Assembly (NCBI GenBank): GCA_023511455.1
Contig: JAIMBJ010000009.1
Location: forward strand, 1 to 64,000
From: Bacillota bacterium
Lineage (GTDB): Bacteria; Armatimonadota; HRBIN16
DNA: 64,000 bases
Direction of reading: 5' to 3'
The position numbers were made by a program, and so were the translations under genes. Positions 25,602 through 36,320 of this stretch are shown piece by piece; position 1 is the first letter of the stretch, and each line of letters begins with the position of its first letter. The notes under the pieces are model-generated. The model was not told the DNA's origin. It searched no databases and saw only the letters and a list, made by a program, of their open reading frames with translations.

Positions 25602-28600
25602 ATGCGATTTCTGCTGAACCTGTTCGATAGCAACGAACGCGATATCCGACGCTACCGCAAGGTTGTGGAGAGAATTAACGCGCTGGAGGACAGTATCGCC
25701 CAGCTGAGCAACGAACAGCTGCGCGCCAAGACAGACGAGTTTCGCAACCGTCTAGCAAAGGGCGAGACATTGGACGACCTGCTGCCCGAAGCCTTTGCGG
25801 TGGTACGGGAAGCCTCCAAACGCACCCTCAAGATGCGCCATTTTGATGTTCAGCTCATCGGTGGGATGGTACTGCACGATGGGCGTATTGCCGAGATGAA
25901 AACCGGTGAGGGAAAGACGCTGGTGGCAACCCTGCCCATCTATCTCAATGCGCTGGAAGGCAAAGGCGTACACCTCGTCACCGCGAACGACTACCTGGCG
26001 CGACGTGATGCGGTGTGGATGGGACCCATCTATCACTTCCTGGGCATGAGCGTGGGCGTGATTCAGGGGCAAAGCCCCGAAACAGGCGAAATCGGCGGCT
26101 CCTACATCTATACGCCCGGCTATCAGGCTCCCGACCCACGCTATACGCACCTCAAAGAGTGCCACCGCAAAGAGGCGTATCTGGCAGACATCACCTACGG
26201 CACGAACAACGAATTCGGGTTCGACTACCTGCGCGATAACATGGCGTTCTCTATCGAGGATGTGGTGCAGCGCGAGCTGAACTACGCCATCGTGGACGAG
26301 GTAGACAGCATCCTGATCGACGAGGCGCGTACTCCCCTCATCATCTCGGGTTATGCCGGAGAATCCACCGACCTCTACTACCGCGTGGACCGCGTGGTGC
26401 GCTATCTGCAGCCGGGACGCGACTACACGCTGGAAGAGAAGCAGAAAATCGTGACCCTCACCGAAGAGGGCATTCAGCGGGTGGAACAGGGGCTGGGTGT
26501 AAAAAACCTCGCTGAAGACCCCGACCTGATGCACCACGTCAATGCGGCACTGAAAGCACACACCATCTTCAAGCGCGATGTGGACTATGTGGTGCGCGAT
26601 GGCGAGATTATCATCGTGGACGAGTTTACCGGACGTCTGATGTTCGGACGGCGTTACTCCGACGGCTTGCACCAGGCCATCGAGGCAAAGGAAGGCGTGC
26701 CCATCCGCCAGGAAAACCAGACGCTGGCGACCATTACTTTCCAGAACTACTTCCGACTTTACAAGAAGCTGGCGGGGATGACCGGTACCGCCAAAACGGA
26801 GGAAGACGAGTTCCGCAAGATTTACGGTCTGGACGTGGTGGTGGTTCCGACCAACAAGCCGATGATCCGTATTGACCACCCGGATGTCATCTATAAAACG
26901 GAAGAGGCGAAGTTCCGGGGCATCGCCACCGAGATACTGCGCCTGTATGTCAAACAACAGCCGGTGCTGGTGGGCACGCGATCCATCGAGATGTCTGAGA
27001 AGGTGAGTGACCGCCTGCGCCCCGACCGGCTGAAACTGCTGTGCTTGATTCACATCCTGCGTGATGAGATCGACAAACGCAAAGAGATATCTAACGAGAA
27101 GAAGAAAGAGTATCGCGCCCTGCTGAACCGCCGCCTGGACGAGCTCAGCCTGAGCGCACTCACGCCGCTGGCTCGCGAGCTGGGCGTCGTGCCCGACATG
27201 AATCTGCCCGAAAACCTGCAACGCGCTATCCAGCTCATTGGGGCGCCGCCCGAAAACGTGGAGTATCTCAAAGAGGCGTTCGCGCACGGCGTGCCCCACA
27301 ACGTACTGAACGCCAAGTACCACGAGAAAGAGGCTATCATCATCGCCGAGGCGGGGCGCAAGGGAGCGGTTACCGTCGCCACCAACATGGCGGGACGAGG
27401 CGTGGACATTATTCTTGGCGGTAGCATCGCCCCTCAGCAGGCACAGGAGGGCGAGGAGGTGGACGAAGAGGCGGAAGAGCAATGGCGCTCCTTCCGGCGA
27501 GGACGCGCCCTTCCACCGCCCCCTCTGAACGAGGCAGAGCGCTCCAAAGCCGCCGAAGAGGTGCGCAAGCTGGGAGGACTGTTCATCCTCGGTACCGAGC
27601 GACACGAGTCGCGCCGCATCGACAACCAGCTACGCGGCCGTTCGGGGCGACAGGGCGACCCCGGCGAGTCGCGCTTCTACGTCTCGCTGGAGGACGAGCT
27701 GTGGAGGCGTTTCGGCGATCCATCCAAACAGCGTCTGCTTGCGATGTGGGAAGAGAGCGAAGCGGTAGACGTCAAGCTCCTCTCCCGCCTGATAGAGAAG
27801 GCGCAAAAGAAAGTAGAAGCATATAACTTCGAAATCCGCAAGCACGTGCTGCAATACGATGAAGTGATGAACGAACAGCGCCGCGTCGTCTACAGCGAGC
27901 GACGGCGCATTCTGGAGGGACACCCACTTACCGCCACCATCCATGGCTTTGTCCGCGATAAGGTGGAAGAATCGGTGATGATGTTCACCCTGCAGGATAC
28001 ACGTCAGGCGGAGGTGGACGCGGAAGGTCTGTTCCGCCGCCTGGAAGAGCTGTTCGGCATCTCTCGCTGGCTCACCGTAGATGACATCAGATCGCAGCCG
28101 GCAGACCAGCTGGTGGACTACCTGCAGGAAGTCGCCCTGAACGCTTACGCGCAGCGCGAAGAAGAGCTCGGCTCGGAGCTGATGCGTTCGCTGGAGCGAT
28201 GGGTCATGCTGCGCGTCATCAACGACAAGTGGATGGAGCATCTTGCCAACATGGACTACCTGCGCGAGGGCATTGGCTTGCGCGGCTACGCCCAGCAGGA
28301 TCCGCTGGTCGCCTACAAGAAAGAGGCTTACGAGATGTTCCAGCACATGCTGGCATCGATTCAGGAAGATGTCATCCGCTGGATGTACCACGTGCAGGTC
28401 GCTCCGCCCCAGCCCCAACCAACCGTGCAGGTGACCAGCATGTCGGGCGCAGGAAGCACGCCAGCCGCAGCGGAGGGCAACGGTGCTGCACGCCCAGCCG
28501 CACGCGCCGCCGTCGCGACGGCGGTTAAAACCCAGAAAGTGGGGCGCAATGACCCCTGCCCCTGCGGTAGCGGCAAAAAGTATAAGAAGTGCTGTATGAA

Positions 28601-28619
28601 CAAGCAGGTACCGAGCTAG
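25602..28619 (+). CDS. secA: Preprotein translocase ATPase SecA
   Basis: A 1005-residue SecA, the motor of Sec-dependent export. Seen are Walker A GEGKT (about 102-106), the [13 protein letters not shown] box, the [13 protein letters not shown] and [18 protein letters not shown] motifs, and a C-terminal zinc SEC-C motif ([13 protein letters not shown]). It is longer than E. coli SecA (901). An insertion of about 90 residues separates EKVSDRL from [12 protein letters not shown], and shorter ones lie in NBD1 and after the LGG motif. Such inserts occur in several deep-branching phyla. Essential housekeeping gene. Confidence 0.98.
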   Translation: MRFLLNLFDSNERDIRRYRKVVERINALEDSIAQLSNEQLRAKTDEFRNRLAKGETLDDLLPEAFAVVREASKRTLKMRHFDVQLIGGMVLHDGRIAEMKTGEGKTLVATLPIYLNALEGKGVHLVTANDYLARRDAVWMGPIYHFLGMSVGVIQGQSPETGEIGGSYIYTPGYQAPDPRYTHLKECHRKEAYLADITYGTNNEFGFDYLRDNMAFSIEDVVQRELNYAIVDEVDSILIDEARTPLIISGYAGESTDLYYRVDRVVRYLQPGRDYTLEEKQKIVTLTEEGIQRVEQGLGVKNLAEDPDLMHHVNAALKAHTIFKRDVDYVVRDGEIIIVDEFTGRLMFGRRYSDGLHQAIEAKEGVPIRQENQTLATITFQNYFRLYKKLAGMTGTAKTEEDEFRKIYGLDVVVVPTNKPMIRIDHPDVIYKTEEAKFRGIATEILRLYVKQQPVLVGTRSIEMSEKVSDRLRPDRLKLLCLIHILRDEIDKRKEISNEKKKEYRALLNRRLDELSLSALTPLARELGVVPDMNLPENLQRAIQLIGAPPENVEYLKEAFAHGVPHNVLNAKYHEKEAIIIAEAGRKGAVTVATNMAGRGVDIILGGSIAPQQAQEGEEVDEEAEEQWRSFRRGRALPPPPLNEAERSKAAEEVRKLGGLFILGTERHESRRIDNQLRGRSGRQGDPGESRFYVSLEDELWRRFGDPSKQRLLAMWEESEAVDVKLLSRLIEKAQKKVEAYNFEIRKHVLQYDEVMNEQRRVVYSERRRILEGHPLTATIHGFVRDKVEESVMMFTLQDTRQAEVDAEGLFRRLEELFGISRWLTVDDIRSQPADQLVDYLQEVALNAYAQREEELGSELMRSLERWVMLRVINDKWMEHLANMDYLREGIGLRGYAQQDPLVAYKKEAYEMFQHMLASIQEDVIRWMYHVQVAPPQPQPTVQVTSMSGAGSTPAAAEGNGAARPAARAAVATAVKTQKVGRNDPCPCGSGKKYKKCCMNKQVPS

Positions 28620-28623
28620 CGTA

Positions 28624-28650
28624 CAGGGGCGACCCGCAGGGTTGCCCCTG
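28624..28650. terminator. Bidirectional hairpin between secA and the DUF4380 gene
   Basis: CAGGGGCGACCC (28624-28635) pairs with GGGTTGCCCCTG (28639-28650) with one G-T wobble and a 3-base loop. It sits between two convergent genes, so a transcription stop for both is likely. No T-run follows. It belongs to a group of similar GGGGC hairpins in this window. Confidence 0.55.
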
Positions 28651-28669
28651 CACCGGTGTCAGGATACGT

Positions 28670-29629
28670 CTACCTGCCTCGCACAAACTCCGCGAGGTCC
28701 TCCGGCGACTGCCTTTCGGGCGGAATGCGATACAGCTCCCATGTGACCTCCAAGGAGATGCTCTCCCCCCTGCGCAGCACCTTCAACGGTGAGGTGAACT
28801 CCAGCTCGATATAGGGTATCTCATCGGTGTTCGAGAAGATTTGCGCATGGTCGCCCGGACGAAACTCCGCCAGGCTCGCGATGGGAGAACGATGCACCAC
28901 CAGATACGGTGCTTTGAACCATGCCAGAATCTCCGCGTCACAACCCAGCTTCACCGGCACATCCGGTGGGCGTTCCGGCAGCAAAATGTCCTTCCCCAGC
29001 CGGCGAATCGCCTTCCAGGGTTCCTCACGGAAAAGTTTGAACCCTTCGCTCAGTGTGGTGTCCGGATGCAGACGCGCCAGCATCACATCGGGCAGAGGCA
29101 GTTGCGCCACCACCCACGCCGCCACGGGGAAATCCGCCCCGTCGCGCAGCTTCTCCAGGCGCGTCAGGATATGCACCCGCGTGCCGGACGGCTCCAGACG
29201 AATCTCGCGCACGACGCGCACGCCGTATCCAGCTACCAGTGGAGAAGTCAGGCGAATGATGTTGCCCTCTAATACCTCCGCCTGATGAGGCACCTGGTCG
29301 GTCGCCGAGGGCGGGGGCCATCCCCTGCCAGTGCGCATCTCCCACTCATCCTGAGGCCATATCCACGCCTTGTCGCCACCGTGATTGGGCCATTCACCGG
29401 GCCGAACCGGTGTGCCCTCGGTGGCAGGATTGACCCAGAGAGTGTTCGGCTCGCCGACGAACCCATAGTGCATGATACGCGCCAGCGAAGGCACGATAAC
29501 AACTTCCACCGTGCCGTTGGACAGGCGATAACAGTCCTGCCAGCCCTTATAAGACACCCGTTCGATGTGTTGCGCCCACACCCCAGTAGATGCGATGAGC
29601 GCACAAAGCGTTAAAAGGATTCTCCACAT
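28670..29629 (-). CDS. Secreted DUF4380 domain protein
   Basis: A 319-residue exported protein with signal peptide MWRILLTLCALIASTGVWAQ, the rest forming one DUF4380 domain (beta-sandwich like aldose epimerase or mutarotase folds). The domain's function is unproven. The N-terminal HIERVSYKGWQDCYRLSNG and the NHGGDKAWIWPQDEW segment are family hallmarks. ATG 29629 is chosen for the signal peptide and for GGAGGAG 6 bases upstream, not the longer frame to 29719. Monocistronic with its own promoter. Confidence 0.82.
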   Translation of the reverse strand: MWRILLTLCALIASTGVWAQHIERVSYKGWQDCYRLSNGTVEVVIVPSLARIMHYGFVGEPNTLWVNPATEGTPVRPGEWPNHGGDKAWIWPQDEWEMRTGRGWPPPSATDQVPHQAEVLEGNIIRLTSPLVAGYGVRVVREIRLEPSGTRVHILTRLEKLRDGADFPVAAWVVAQLPLPDVMLARLHPDTTLSEGFKLFREEPWKAIRRLGKDILLPERPPDVPVKLGCDAEILAWFKAPYLVVHRSPIASLAEFRPGDHAQIFSNTDEIPYIELEFTSPLKVLRRGESISLEVTWELYRIPPERQSPEDLAEFVRGR

Positions 29630-29709
29630 CAATGACTCCTCCAGCAGATGGTTAAAGGAAAAGTCACCCGGCGCGGCAACACCTGTTGGCGCCGCTGCAG
29701 CCCGCAGTA

Positions 29710-29738
29710 TATATAGCATTTTCCCCGATATGCTGCAA
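29710..29738 (-). promoter_or_regulatory. Promoter of the DUF4380 gene
   Basis: Minus strand: TTGCAG (29733-29738), 17 bases, TATATA (29710-29715). The leader between it and the ATG contains an imperfect GC-rich inverted repeat at 29669-29694. Confidence 0.5.
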
Positions 29739-29794
29739 CTGTCAGAGCAACAGCTGGATTTGTTTTCCGCATCCCGTTACCTTTCACGTACCTG

Positions 29795-29824
29795 TTGCGT
29801 CTAACAATCGGCGAACGGTACACT
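29795..29824 (+). promoter_or_regulatory. Possible promoter of the collagen-like gene
   Basis: TTGCGT (29795-29800), 18 bases, TACACT (29819-29824). Moderate match, about 110 bases upstream of the start codon. Apart from this and the DUF4380 promoter, 29630-29936 shows nothing. Confidence 0.35.
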
Positions 29825-29936
29825 AATGATGAAAACCGTTGCCGGCTAAAGGCAGGAAAAGCGTTCGCCGTTGCCGAAGAGTGCACACCAGTAAGGCTCT
29901 CTTGGCGTGAAACGAAGAACGAAGGGGAGGAATTAG

Positions 29937-30941
29937 ATGATGAGCATGGCAGGCTTGCTCCGAAGAAGCGGAGTAGCAGGCGTCGTTGTGGTCGCTTGCC
30001 TGGTGGGGTTCATCAACCCGGCACATGCCATCGAACGCCAGTTCCTTGGCATCCGCATGTTGTCCAAGGTGCAGACCGTGCTGGCACGGTTCGGCAACCC
30101 CACGCAGGTTACGGTAGGACAGGTTGCTTACAATTTGCCGGGACAGCAGGCAGGCATGGTGGGTATGGCAGGTATGCCCGGACGTGCGGGGCTGGCAGGC
30201 GCACCCGGTCTGCCTGGAGCACCCGGAATGGCTGGCTTCACGGGTACACCAGGTGTGCCCGGTATGCCGCCGTACGGTGGCTTCGGCGGGATGCCGCCGA
30301 TGGCCGGTATGGGTGCGATGGGTGGACGACCGGGCATGGGAGCATTCGGCAGAGGCGCTGGCTTCGATGACGAAGAAGGCATGGCAATGACCGGTGGACC
30401 AATGATGGGTGGTCCCATGATGGGAGGTCCGATGATCGGCGCCCCGACCTCAGGTGCACCCGGTTTGCCAGGACTACCGGGCGGCATTGGTGCTCCTGCT
30501 CGCCCTGGTATGCCCTCGATGCCCGGTACTCCGGCAATGCCCGGAATGCCCGGAATGGCTGGCATGGGCGGTACTCCCGCAGGCGTTGGTCTGCCATCCG
30601 TTGGACTGCGCACGACGCCGGGCGGTATGATGTATGAGCAGGAAACCACCTTGATTTACGAGCGACCGGGCGGCGTGATTTACGAGTTTCTGGTGAACAA
30701 GGACGGCTACGTGGTGCAGGCGAAGGCGATTGGCTATGAGGATAAGTCGGGCCTGGCTCGTACGTCGCGAGGCATCAAGCTCGGCGATACCTACCAGAAG
30801 GTCGTCGCCGTGTACGGCTGGCCCAAGGAACACCAGAACATGGGAACCACCCTGTACGTCCGGTATCCCAACCACCATGTCGCGTTCCAGTTCTACGACA
30901 ACAAGGTGGTCTCCATCATCGTCGCGGCGATGGAGCAGTAA
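29937..30941 (+). CDS. Exported Gly/Met/Pro-rich collagen-like protein
   Basis: A 334-residue protein: signal peptide (1-31, ending AHA), a short folded segment (32-65), about 150 residues of Gly-X-Y-like sequence (68-222), then a folded C-terminal part (225-334). The repeat is rich in Met and Pro (GMAGMPGRAGLAGAPG; MMGGPMMGGPM). The segments FLGIRMLSKVQTVLARFGNP and RGIKLGDTYQKVVAVYGWP look like two halves or copies of a BamE/SmpA-like hairpin, with the repeat inserted between them. GGGGAGG lies 7 bases before the ATG. Function unknown; periplasmic or envelope location expected. Confidence 0.8.
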   Translation: MMSMAGLLRRSGVAGVVVVACLVGFINPAHAIERQFLGIRMLSKVQTVLARFGNPTQVTVGQVAYNLPGQQAGMVGMAGMPGRAGLAGAPGLPGAPGMAGFTGTPGVPGMPPYGGFGGMPPMAGMGAMGGRPGMGAFGRGAGFDDEEGMAMTGGPMMGGPMMGGPMIGAPTSGAPGLPGLPGGIGAPARPGMPSMPGTPAMPGMPGMAGMGGTPAGVGLPSVGLRTTPGGMMYEQETTLIYERPGGVIYEFLVNKDGYVVQAKAIGYEDKSGLARTSRGIKLGDTYQKVVAVYGWPKEHQNMGTTLYVRYPNHHVAFQFYDNKVVSIIVAAMEQ

Positions 30942-31005
30942 CCGAATATCTTGGTGCTCCGCTACACGGAGTGAACAGGAGCCAGCCTGATGGAGGAAGG
31001 TGTCT

Positions 31006-32814
31006 GTGGCATCACGCGCCAGTGCAGACCTGGACGAAATTCGTGCGCGCAGCGACATCGTAGAAGTGGTCTCGCAGTACGTGGCGCTGAAGCGAACGGG
31101 CAAAAACTTCAAGGGATTGTGCCCGTTCCATGCCGAAAAGACACCTTCCTTTACCGTTAATCCGTCCCTGCAACGCTGGCGTTGCTTCGGCTGTGGACTG
31201 TATGGCGACGTATTCGATTTCATCATGCGCATCGAAAACGTCACCTTTGTGGAAGCAGCCCGACTGCTCGCCGAGCGGCTGGGGCTGGAGTTCCACACTA
31301 CCGGCTCCTCCGCTGCCCAGCAACAAAAAGACCGCCGAGAACAGATTCTGCAGGTGAATCAGCTCGCCGCGCAGTTTTTCCGCGACATGCTGAAACGCTA
31401 TCCCCTGCCCCAGCGCGTGCTGCAACAGCGCGGGGTTACTCCCGAAACTCAGGAGCGTTTCGGCATTGGCTACGCTCCTCCTGAATGGTCCGCGCTCACC
31501 AACCTCATCAAGGCAAAAAAGATACCGCTGACCATCGCGGCGGAAGCAGGGCTCATCGTGCAGGGCGAGAGTGGCGAATACTACGACCGCTTCCGCGACC
31601 GCCTCATGTTCCCGATTTGGGACCGACAGGGGCGCGTGGTTGCCTTTGGGGGACGTGCATTGGGCGATGCCACGCCCAAGTACCTCAACAGCCCTGAAAC
31701 GCCCCTCTTCCGCAAAAGCCGCACTATCTACGCCCTGCATCTTGCCAGAGAACGCATGATGGCAGAGCGCACCGCCCTCTTGCTGGAGGGTTATATGGAC
31801 GTGGTCGCCGCCCATCAGGCAGGTTTCACTCACGCCATTGCCAGCATGGGTACCTCCCTGACCGAAGAACAGATAGGCATCCTCTCCCGCCTGGTGTCGC
31901 GCGTGATTGTGGTGTACGACTCGGACAACGCGGGCATCGAAGCGGCAAAACGCGCGGCGGAGATACTGCAGCAGCACAACATGGAGGTGCTGGTCGCCCG
32001 CCTGCCAGACGGCGAGGACCCGGACAGCCTGCTACGTCGCCTGGGTGCCTCTGCCCTGCAGGAGTGCATCGACAAAGCGGAGCCGCTGACCGCCTTCCTT
32101 CTGCACAATCTCCAGCGCCGATACGATATGCAAACCGTCGAGGGTAGAATGAAAGTGCTGAAGGAGGCGATACCGATACTGGCAGCAATACCATCGGGCA
32201 TCGAGCAAGATAGATACATTACCCAGCTGGCGCCGCTACATCCCGCCTATTTTTCAAATCCCAGTAAACCTGAGGAGCTGATTCGGCGGGAAGTGGAACG
32301 ATTCTTGCGTTATAAGCAAATGGAGGGCAAGAAAGAGCAGACTGCGCAGGATACCCCTGCGGTAACGGAGGTGGAAGAGCCTTTCCCGTTCGGGGTGGTT
32401 CGTGCAGAAAGTGCGCTCCTGCGGGGTATACTTTCAGAGGAGTGGCGAAAGCTGGTACTGGAAATCGCTCAGGCGGACGATTTGGTCAGCGACGCTGCCA
32501 AGCAGTTCTTCGAGTTGGTAAGGCGTGCGTGGGAAGCGGGTATGGAACTGCATCGCCCGTCACTGCTTTCTGCGCTGAGCGACCCGCGCCTGCGAGAGAT
32601 GGTCGCAACAAGGCTACAACTGGAGGAACCTTTAAACGAGCAGGTGTTGCGCGATTCGGCGTCCTTCCTGCAACGCTGGCACAAACGCACCCGACAGGTG
32701 CAGATTTCGGCACAACTCGCGCAGGATTTCTCGCCGAATAGCGTGAATTATCAAGAGTACCAAAGGCTCATCGCCGAGCTACACTCCGACGCGCAGCGCA
32801 ACCGAAGGGAGTGA
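31006..32814 (+). CDS. dnaG: DNA primase DnaG
   Basis: A 602-residue primase making RNA primers at the replication fork. The N-terminal CHC2 zinc finger has Cys39, His42, Cys60, Cys63. A TOPRIM core follows ([30 protein letters not shown]) and then a helicase-interacting C-terminal domain. GTG 31006 is favoured, since GGAGG (30992-30996) lies 9 bases before it and only 3 before GTG 31000. It is followed at once by rpoD, the classic macromolecular synthesis arrangement. Confidence 0.96.
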   Translation: MASRASADLDEIRARSDIVEVVSQYVALKRTGKNFKGLCPFHAEKTPSFTVNPSLQRWRCFGCGLYGDVFDFIMRIENVTFVEAARLLAERLGLEFHTTGSSAAQQQKDRREQILQVNQLAAQFFRDMLKRYPLPQRVLQQRGVTPETQERFGIGYAPPEWSALTNLIKAKKIPLTIAAEAGLIVQGESGEYYDRFRDRLMFPIWDRQGRVVAFGGRALGDATPKYLNSPETPLFRKSRTIYALHLARERMMAERTALLLEGYMDVVAAHQAGFTHAIASMGTSLTEEQIGILSRLVSRVIVVYDSDNAGIEAAKRAAEILQQHNMEVLVARLPDGEDPDSLLRRLGASALQECIDKAEPLTAFLLHNLQRRYDMQTVEGRMKVLKEAIPILAAIPSGIEQDRYITQLAPLHPAYFSNPSKPEELIRREVERFLRYKQMEGKKEQTAQDTPAVTEVEEPFPFGVVRAESALLRGILSEEWRKLVLEIAQADDLVSDAAKQFFELVRRAWEAGMELHRPSLLSALSDPRLREMVATRLQLEEPLNEQVLRDSASFLQRWHKRTRQVQISAQLAQDFSPNSVNYQEYQRLIAELHSDAQRNRRE

Positions 32815-32822
32815 GTCCAGAC

Positions 32823-33938
32823 GTGGAGATGGAACATATCCACGAAAACGGGCACATGCGGAAGCTCGTCCAGCAAGGCAAAGATAGGGGCTACGTGAGC
32901 TCCGAAGAGCTGAGCGATGTTCTCTCCGAGATGGATGTGGACGCGGACGAGCTGGAGCAGATGCTGGAGTTCCTCGATGTCGAGGGCATTCAGGTGGTAG
33001 ACGCCGTTAAAGACCTGCCCCTGATGGAAGAGGGCTACGATATCGGTGCCTCCGTTAAAGATTACGAGCTTGCCGACCAGGAAATCGCGCAACTGGAAGG
33101 TATCCCTCTCGACGACTCGGTTCGCATGTGGTTGCGCGAAATCGGGAAGACGCCCCTGCTGACCCCCGAAGAAGAACAACACCTCGCACGCCTGGTCGCT
33201 CAGGGGGATGAAGAAGCCAAACGCAAACTCACCCTCGCCAACCTGCGCCTCGTGGTCTCTATTGCCAAACGCTACAGCGGACGTGGTATGGCGTTCTCCG
33301 ACCTCATTCAGGAGGGTAATCTGGGTTTGATACGAGCAGTGGAGAAATTCGACTACCGCAGGGGCTACAAATTCAGCACATACGCCACGTGGTGGATTCG
33401 GCAGGCAATCACTCGCGCCATTGCCGATCAGGCCCGTACCATCCGCATCCCTGTGCACATGGTGGAAACCATTAACCGCCTGATGAAACGACGCAGCCAT
33501 CTGGAACAACAGTTAGGACGCACCCCCACTCCCGAAGAGCTTGCGGAAGACATGGGCATCTCGGTAGACAAGGTGAATGAGATTATTCGCATCGCGCCGG
33601 AACCGCTGTCGCTGGACACTCCCGTGGGTGAAGAGGAAGACAGCCATCTGATGGACTTTATCGAGGATGATAACTGTGACTCCCCCACCGAAGCCGCCGA
33701 CCGCAGTCTGCTGCGCGACCGTATCGAGGAGGCATTGCGCGTGCTGACCGACCGCGAGCGCGAGGTCATTAAGATGCGCTTTGGGCTCATCGACGGGATG
33801 CCCCACACCCTCGAGGAGGTTGGAAGGCACTTTAACGTCACGCGCGAGCGCATCCGCCAGATTGAGGCTAAAGCCATCAAGAAGCTGCGCAACCGGAATA
33901 ACTGCAAGAAACTCCGCGACTACTCCAGTGGTTTGTAG
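32823..33938 (+). CDS. rpoD: Primary RNA polymerase sigma factor RpoD/SigA
   Basis: A sigma-70 group 1 factor of about 371 residues. It has a region 1.1-like N terminus, region 1.2 ([16 protein letters not shown]) and region 2 ([31 protein letters not shown]). Region 4.2 ends in [18 protein letters not shown]. It should direct transcription from the TTGACA/TATAAT promoters listed here. Possible starts are GTG 32811, GTG 32823 and ATG 32829; the AAGGGAG position favours 32823. It is co-transcribed with dnaG. Confidence 0.96.
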   Translation: MEMEHIHENGHMRKLVQQGKDRGYVSSEELSDVLSEMDVDADELEQMLEFLDVEGIQVVDAVKDLPLMEEGYDIGASVKDYELADQEIAQLEGIPLDDSVRMWLREIGKTPLLTPEEEQHLARLVAQGDEEAKRKLTLANLRLVVSIAKRYSGRGMAFSDLIQEGNLGLIRAVEKFDYRRGYKFSTYATWWIRQAITRAIADQARTIRIPVHMVETINRLMKRRSHLEQQLGRTPTPEELAEDMGISVDKVNEIIRIAPEPLSLDTPVGEEEDSHLMDFIEDDNCDSPTEAADRSLLRDRIEEALRVLTDREREVIKMRFGLIDGMPHTLEEVGRHFNVTRERIRQIEAKAIKKLRNRNNCKKLRDYSSGL

Positions 33939-33941
33939 GGA

Positions 33942-34457
33942 ATGCCTTCCGGAAGGGTTCACGACGCGATTACCATCGTCACCGCCGCTGCCTCGGTGCC
34001 AGTTATCGCCCATCTGCACCCTTCGCCCGACTGGACCTCGGTGGGAGTGGGTGTTGGCGCGTACCTGTTTTCGGGCCTCGCGCTGTCACCTGACCTGGAC
34101 GTGAACTCCCGCGCCTACCGTCGCTGGGGCATGTTCCGTTTCTTCTGGCTTCCCTATCAGATACTGGTGCCCCACCGTCACTGGCTGTCGCACAGCTGGC
34201 TACTGGGCCCCCTGCTACGTGCACTCTACTTTTTCGCAATGCTGTACCTGCTGTTGCGACTTGGCATGAACGCCATCGACCTGTGGATAGTGCCCATCAA
34301 CCAGTCGGAGATACTGCGCGCGCTGGAGCGAGAACTGCGCCTGGGACTGCAGTCTCATGTCACCTGGGCACAATCTGCACTTATCGGTTTAATCGCGGGA
34401 GGTATCGTGCACTCCCTCACCGATGGCTTCGTTACGTGGTTCAAGAGGACGCTGTAG
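33942..34457 (+). CDS. DUF2227 family membrane metal-binding protein
   Basis: A 171-residue protein with several membrane helices and a histidine/aspartate-rich set (GRVHD, SPDLDV, PHRHWLSHSW) typical of DUF2227 proteins, which are annotated as putative metal-binding. It starts 3 bases after the rpoD stop. Function unproven. Confidence 0.8.
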   Translation: MPSGRVHDAITIVTAAASVPVIAHLHPSPDWTSVGVGVGAYLFSGLALSPDLDVNSRAYRRWGMFRFFWLPYQILVPHRHWLSHSWLLGPLLRALYFFAMLYLLLRLGMNAIDLWIVPINQSEILRALERELRLGLQSHVTWAQSALIGLIAGGIVHSLTDGFVTWFKRTL

Positions 34458-34462
34458 GAGCG

Positions 34463-35254
34463 ATGGAAGCCGTCACCCATCTGAAACACCCCGCGTTCCG
34501 CGCCGCGTGCCGACTGACCGAATCTGCGCCGCGCGAAGCAGAACACCGCTTCCTGATGGAAGGCGCGCTCCAGATTGCCAAAGCGCTGCACGCTCCCCTG
34601 CGTCCACTGGAGGTCTACATCAAGGAGGCGACAGAACCAGACCTGCTTGCCCGTTGCGAGCAGGCCGGCATCCCCGTCTACTCGGTCAGCAAGGGGCTGT
34701 TCCACCGACTGCTGGTCAGCGGCTACGAGACCAGCACGACCGCCGTCGCGGTGATGCCCTGGTGGAACCTGACACTCGACGAGATTTGTGCTGGGCGTGA
34801 GGGCCTAGTGCTGGTGGCAGAGCGTATCCAGGACCCGCGTAATCTCGGGATGCTCATCCGCACTGCCGATGCGGCGCAGGCACGCGCTCTGGTGCTGGCG
34901 TCGCCCCTTGCCGACCCCTACAGCCGCGCCTGCGTGCGCTGCACCACTGGCAGCATCGCCTTTCTGCCTGTTGTCTCCTGCTTTAGCAGCACGCAGGTCA
35001 TCGAGGCATTCCGCAGATACGGCTGGCGGCAGATTGGTTCCAGCGCGCACGCCCACCATCTGCTGTGGAAGGAGGACCTGAAGCCACCCTTCTGCCTGTG
35101 GGTGGGCAACGAGGAAACGGGCTTGCTTCCCGAAACGCGTGAGGCGATGGACACACTGATACGCATCCCCATGGGCGGCGGAGCGCAATCGCTGAATGTG
35201 GCAGTAGCGGCGGGGATACTGTTGTTCGAGGCGGTCAGGCAGCAGAGCCTGTAG
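34463..35254 (+). CDS. SpoU/TrmH family RNA 2'-O-ribose methyltransferase
   Basis: A 263-residue SPOUT-fold enzyme: an N-terminal L30e-like substrate-binding domain, then motifs LVAERIQDPRNLGMLIRTADA, LWVGNEETGL and IPMGGGAQSLNVAVAAGI that form the knot and bind S-adenosylmethionine. It likely methylates rRNA or tRNA; the target cannot be told. ATG 34463 follows TAGGAG and lies 5 bases after the DUF2227 stop. A longer open frame upstream is not used. Confidence 0.93.
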   Translation: MEAVTHLKHPAFRAACRLTESAPREAEHRFLMEGALQIAKALHAPLRPLEVYIKEATEPDLLARCEQAGIPVYSVSKGLFHRLLVSGYETSTTAVAVMPWWNLTLDEICAGREGLVLVAERIQDPRNLGMLIRTADAAQARALVLASPLADPYSRACVRCTTGSIAFLPVVSCFSSTQVIEAFRRYGWRQIGSSAHAHHLLWKEDLKPPFCLWVGNEETGLLPETREAMDTLIRIPMGGGAQSLNVAVAAGILLFEAVRQQSL

Positions 35255-35344
35255 CAGGAACTCCACAGAAAAACGCTGTGCCGTGCAGGAACACCCCTCT
35301 TTTCGCGCGAAGGCAGAATCAACACCATTGTCTGGAGGAGAGAG

Positions 35345-36310
35345 ATGGCTGTTCGCATTGGCTTTTTCGGGTGTGGAGGTATTGCCGGCGCGCACTTCAA
35401 CGCGCTTTCGCAAATACCCGAGGCACAACCGGTCGCTTTCTGTGATATCGACCCGTCTCGCGCCGAGGCGGCGGCGCAGCGATTTGGGGGAAAGGCTTAT
35501 ACCGACTGGAAACAGATGCTGGATAGTGAGAAACTGGACGCGCTGTATGTGTGTGTGCCACCCCACGCACACGTCGGAGCAGAGGAGGCTGCCGCCGAGC
35601 GCGGCATCCACCTGTTTGTCGAGAAACCCGTTGCCAGAACTCTGGAAAAGGCAAAAGCGATTGAAGCGGCGATTGCCAAATCGGGCGTCATCAGCAGCGT
35701 GGGCTACCACTTCCGCTACATGGCAACCACCCAGAAAGCACGCGAGCTGTTGGAAGGCAAAACGGTTGGCATGGTCATCGGCTGGTGGATGGGCGGGATG
35801 CCCGGCGTGGCGTGGTGGCGGGTCATGGAGCAGTCTGGCGGACAGTTCGTGGAGCAGACCACGCACATCGTCGACCTTGCCCGCTATCTCGTGGGCGACA
35901 TTGTGGAAGTGTACGCGCTGATGACCAACCGCAAGCTGCACAGGGAGGTAGAAAACTACAGCGTGTATGACGTGGGGGCGGTGGCGGTGAAGTTCGCGAA
36001 CGGTGTCATCGGCGCGATCCACAACACCTGCCTGCTGAACATGGGCTGGCGCGTGGGGCTGGAAATTGTAACCCCTGACCTGGTGGTGGAAACCGACTGG
36101 GGCAGCGTGAAAGCCACTGAGCCGGGCAAGGTGACCACCTATCAGCTGAGCAGTAACCCCTACTTGGAAGAGAACAGGGTATTTATTCACGCCATTCTCA
36201 CCGGCGACCGTTCGGCAATCCGCAGCACCTATGCCGACGCGGTGAAGACTCTTGCCGTCACGCTGGCGGCGAATCGCTCCGCAGAGACCGGACAACCCGA
36301 GACCGTTTAG
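35345..36310 (+). CDS. Gfo/Idh/MocA family oxidoreductase
   Basis: A 321-residue NAD(P)-dependent dehydrogenase. The Rossmann motif is GFFGCGGIAGAH, the EKPVA segment follows near 98, and the C-terminal half is a beta-sheet domain. Such enzymes oxidise sugars or polyols. It is followed after 10 bases by an alpha-L-fucosidase gene, so a deoxy-sugar or a released hexose derivative is a reasonable substrate (inference). GGAGGAGAG precedes the ATG. Confidence 0.9.
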   Translation: MAVRIGFFGCGGIAGAHFNALSQIPEAQPVAFCDIDPSRAEAAAQRFGGKAYTDWKQMLDSEKLDALYVCVPPHAHVGAEEAAAERGIHLFVEKPVARTLEKAKAIEAAIAKSGVISSVGYHFRYMATTQKARELLEGKTVGMVIGWWMGGMPGVAWWRVMEQSGGQFVEQTTHIVDLARYLVGDIVEVYALMTNRKLHREVENYSVYDVGAVAVKFANGVIGAIHNTCLLNMGWRVGLEIVTPDLVVETDWGSVKATEPGKVTTYQLSSNPYLEENRVFIHAILTGDRSAIRSTYADAVKTLAVTLAANRSAETGQPETV

Positions 36311-36320
36311 GAGGCGCACG

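Noticed and set aside
25752-27605. 617-codon open frame antisense to secA
   Set aside because: A codon-phase shadow of a GC-rich essential gene; no ribosome site and no domain.
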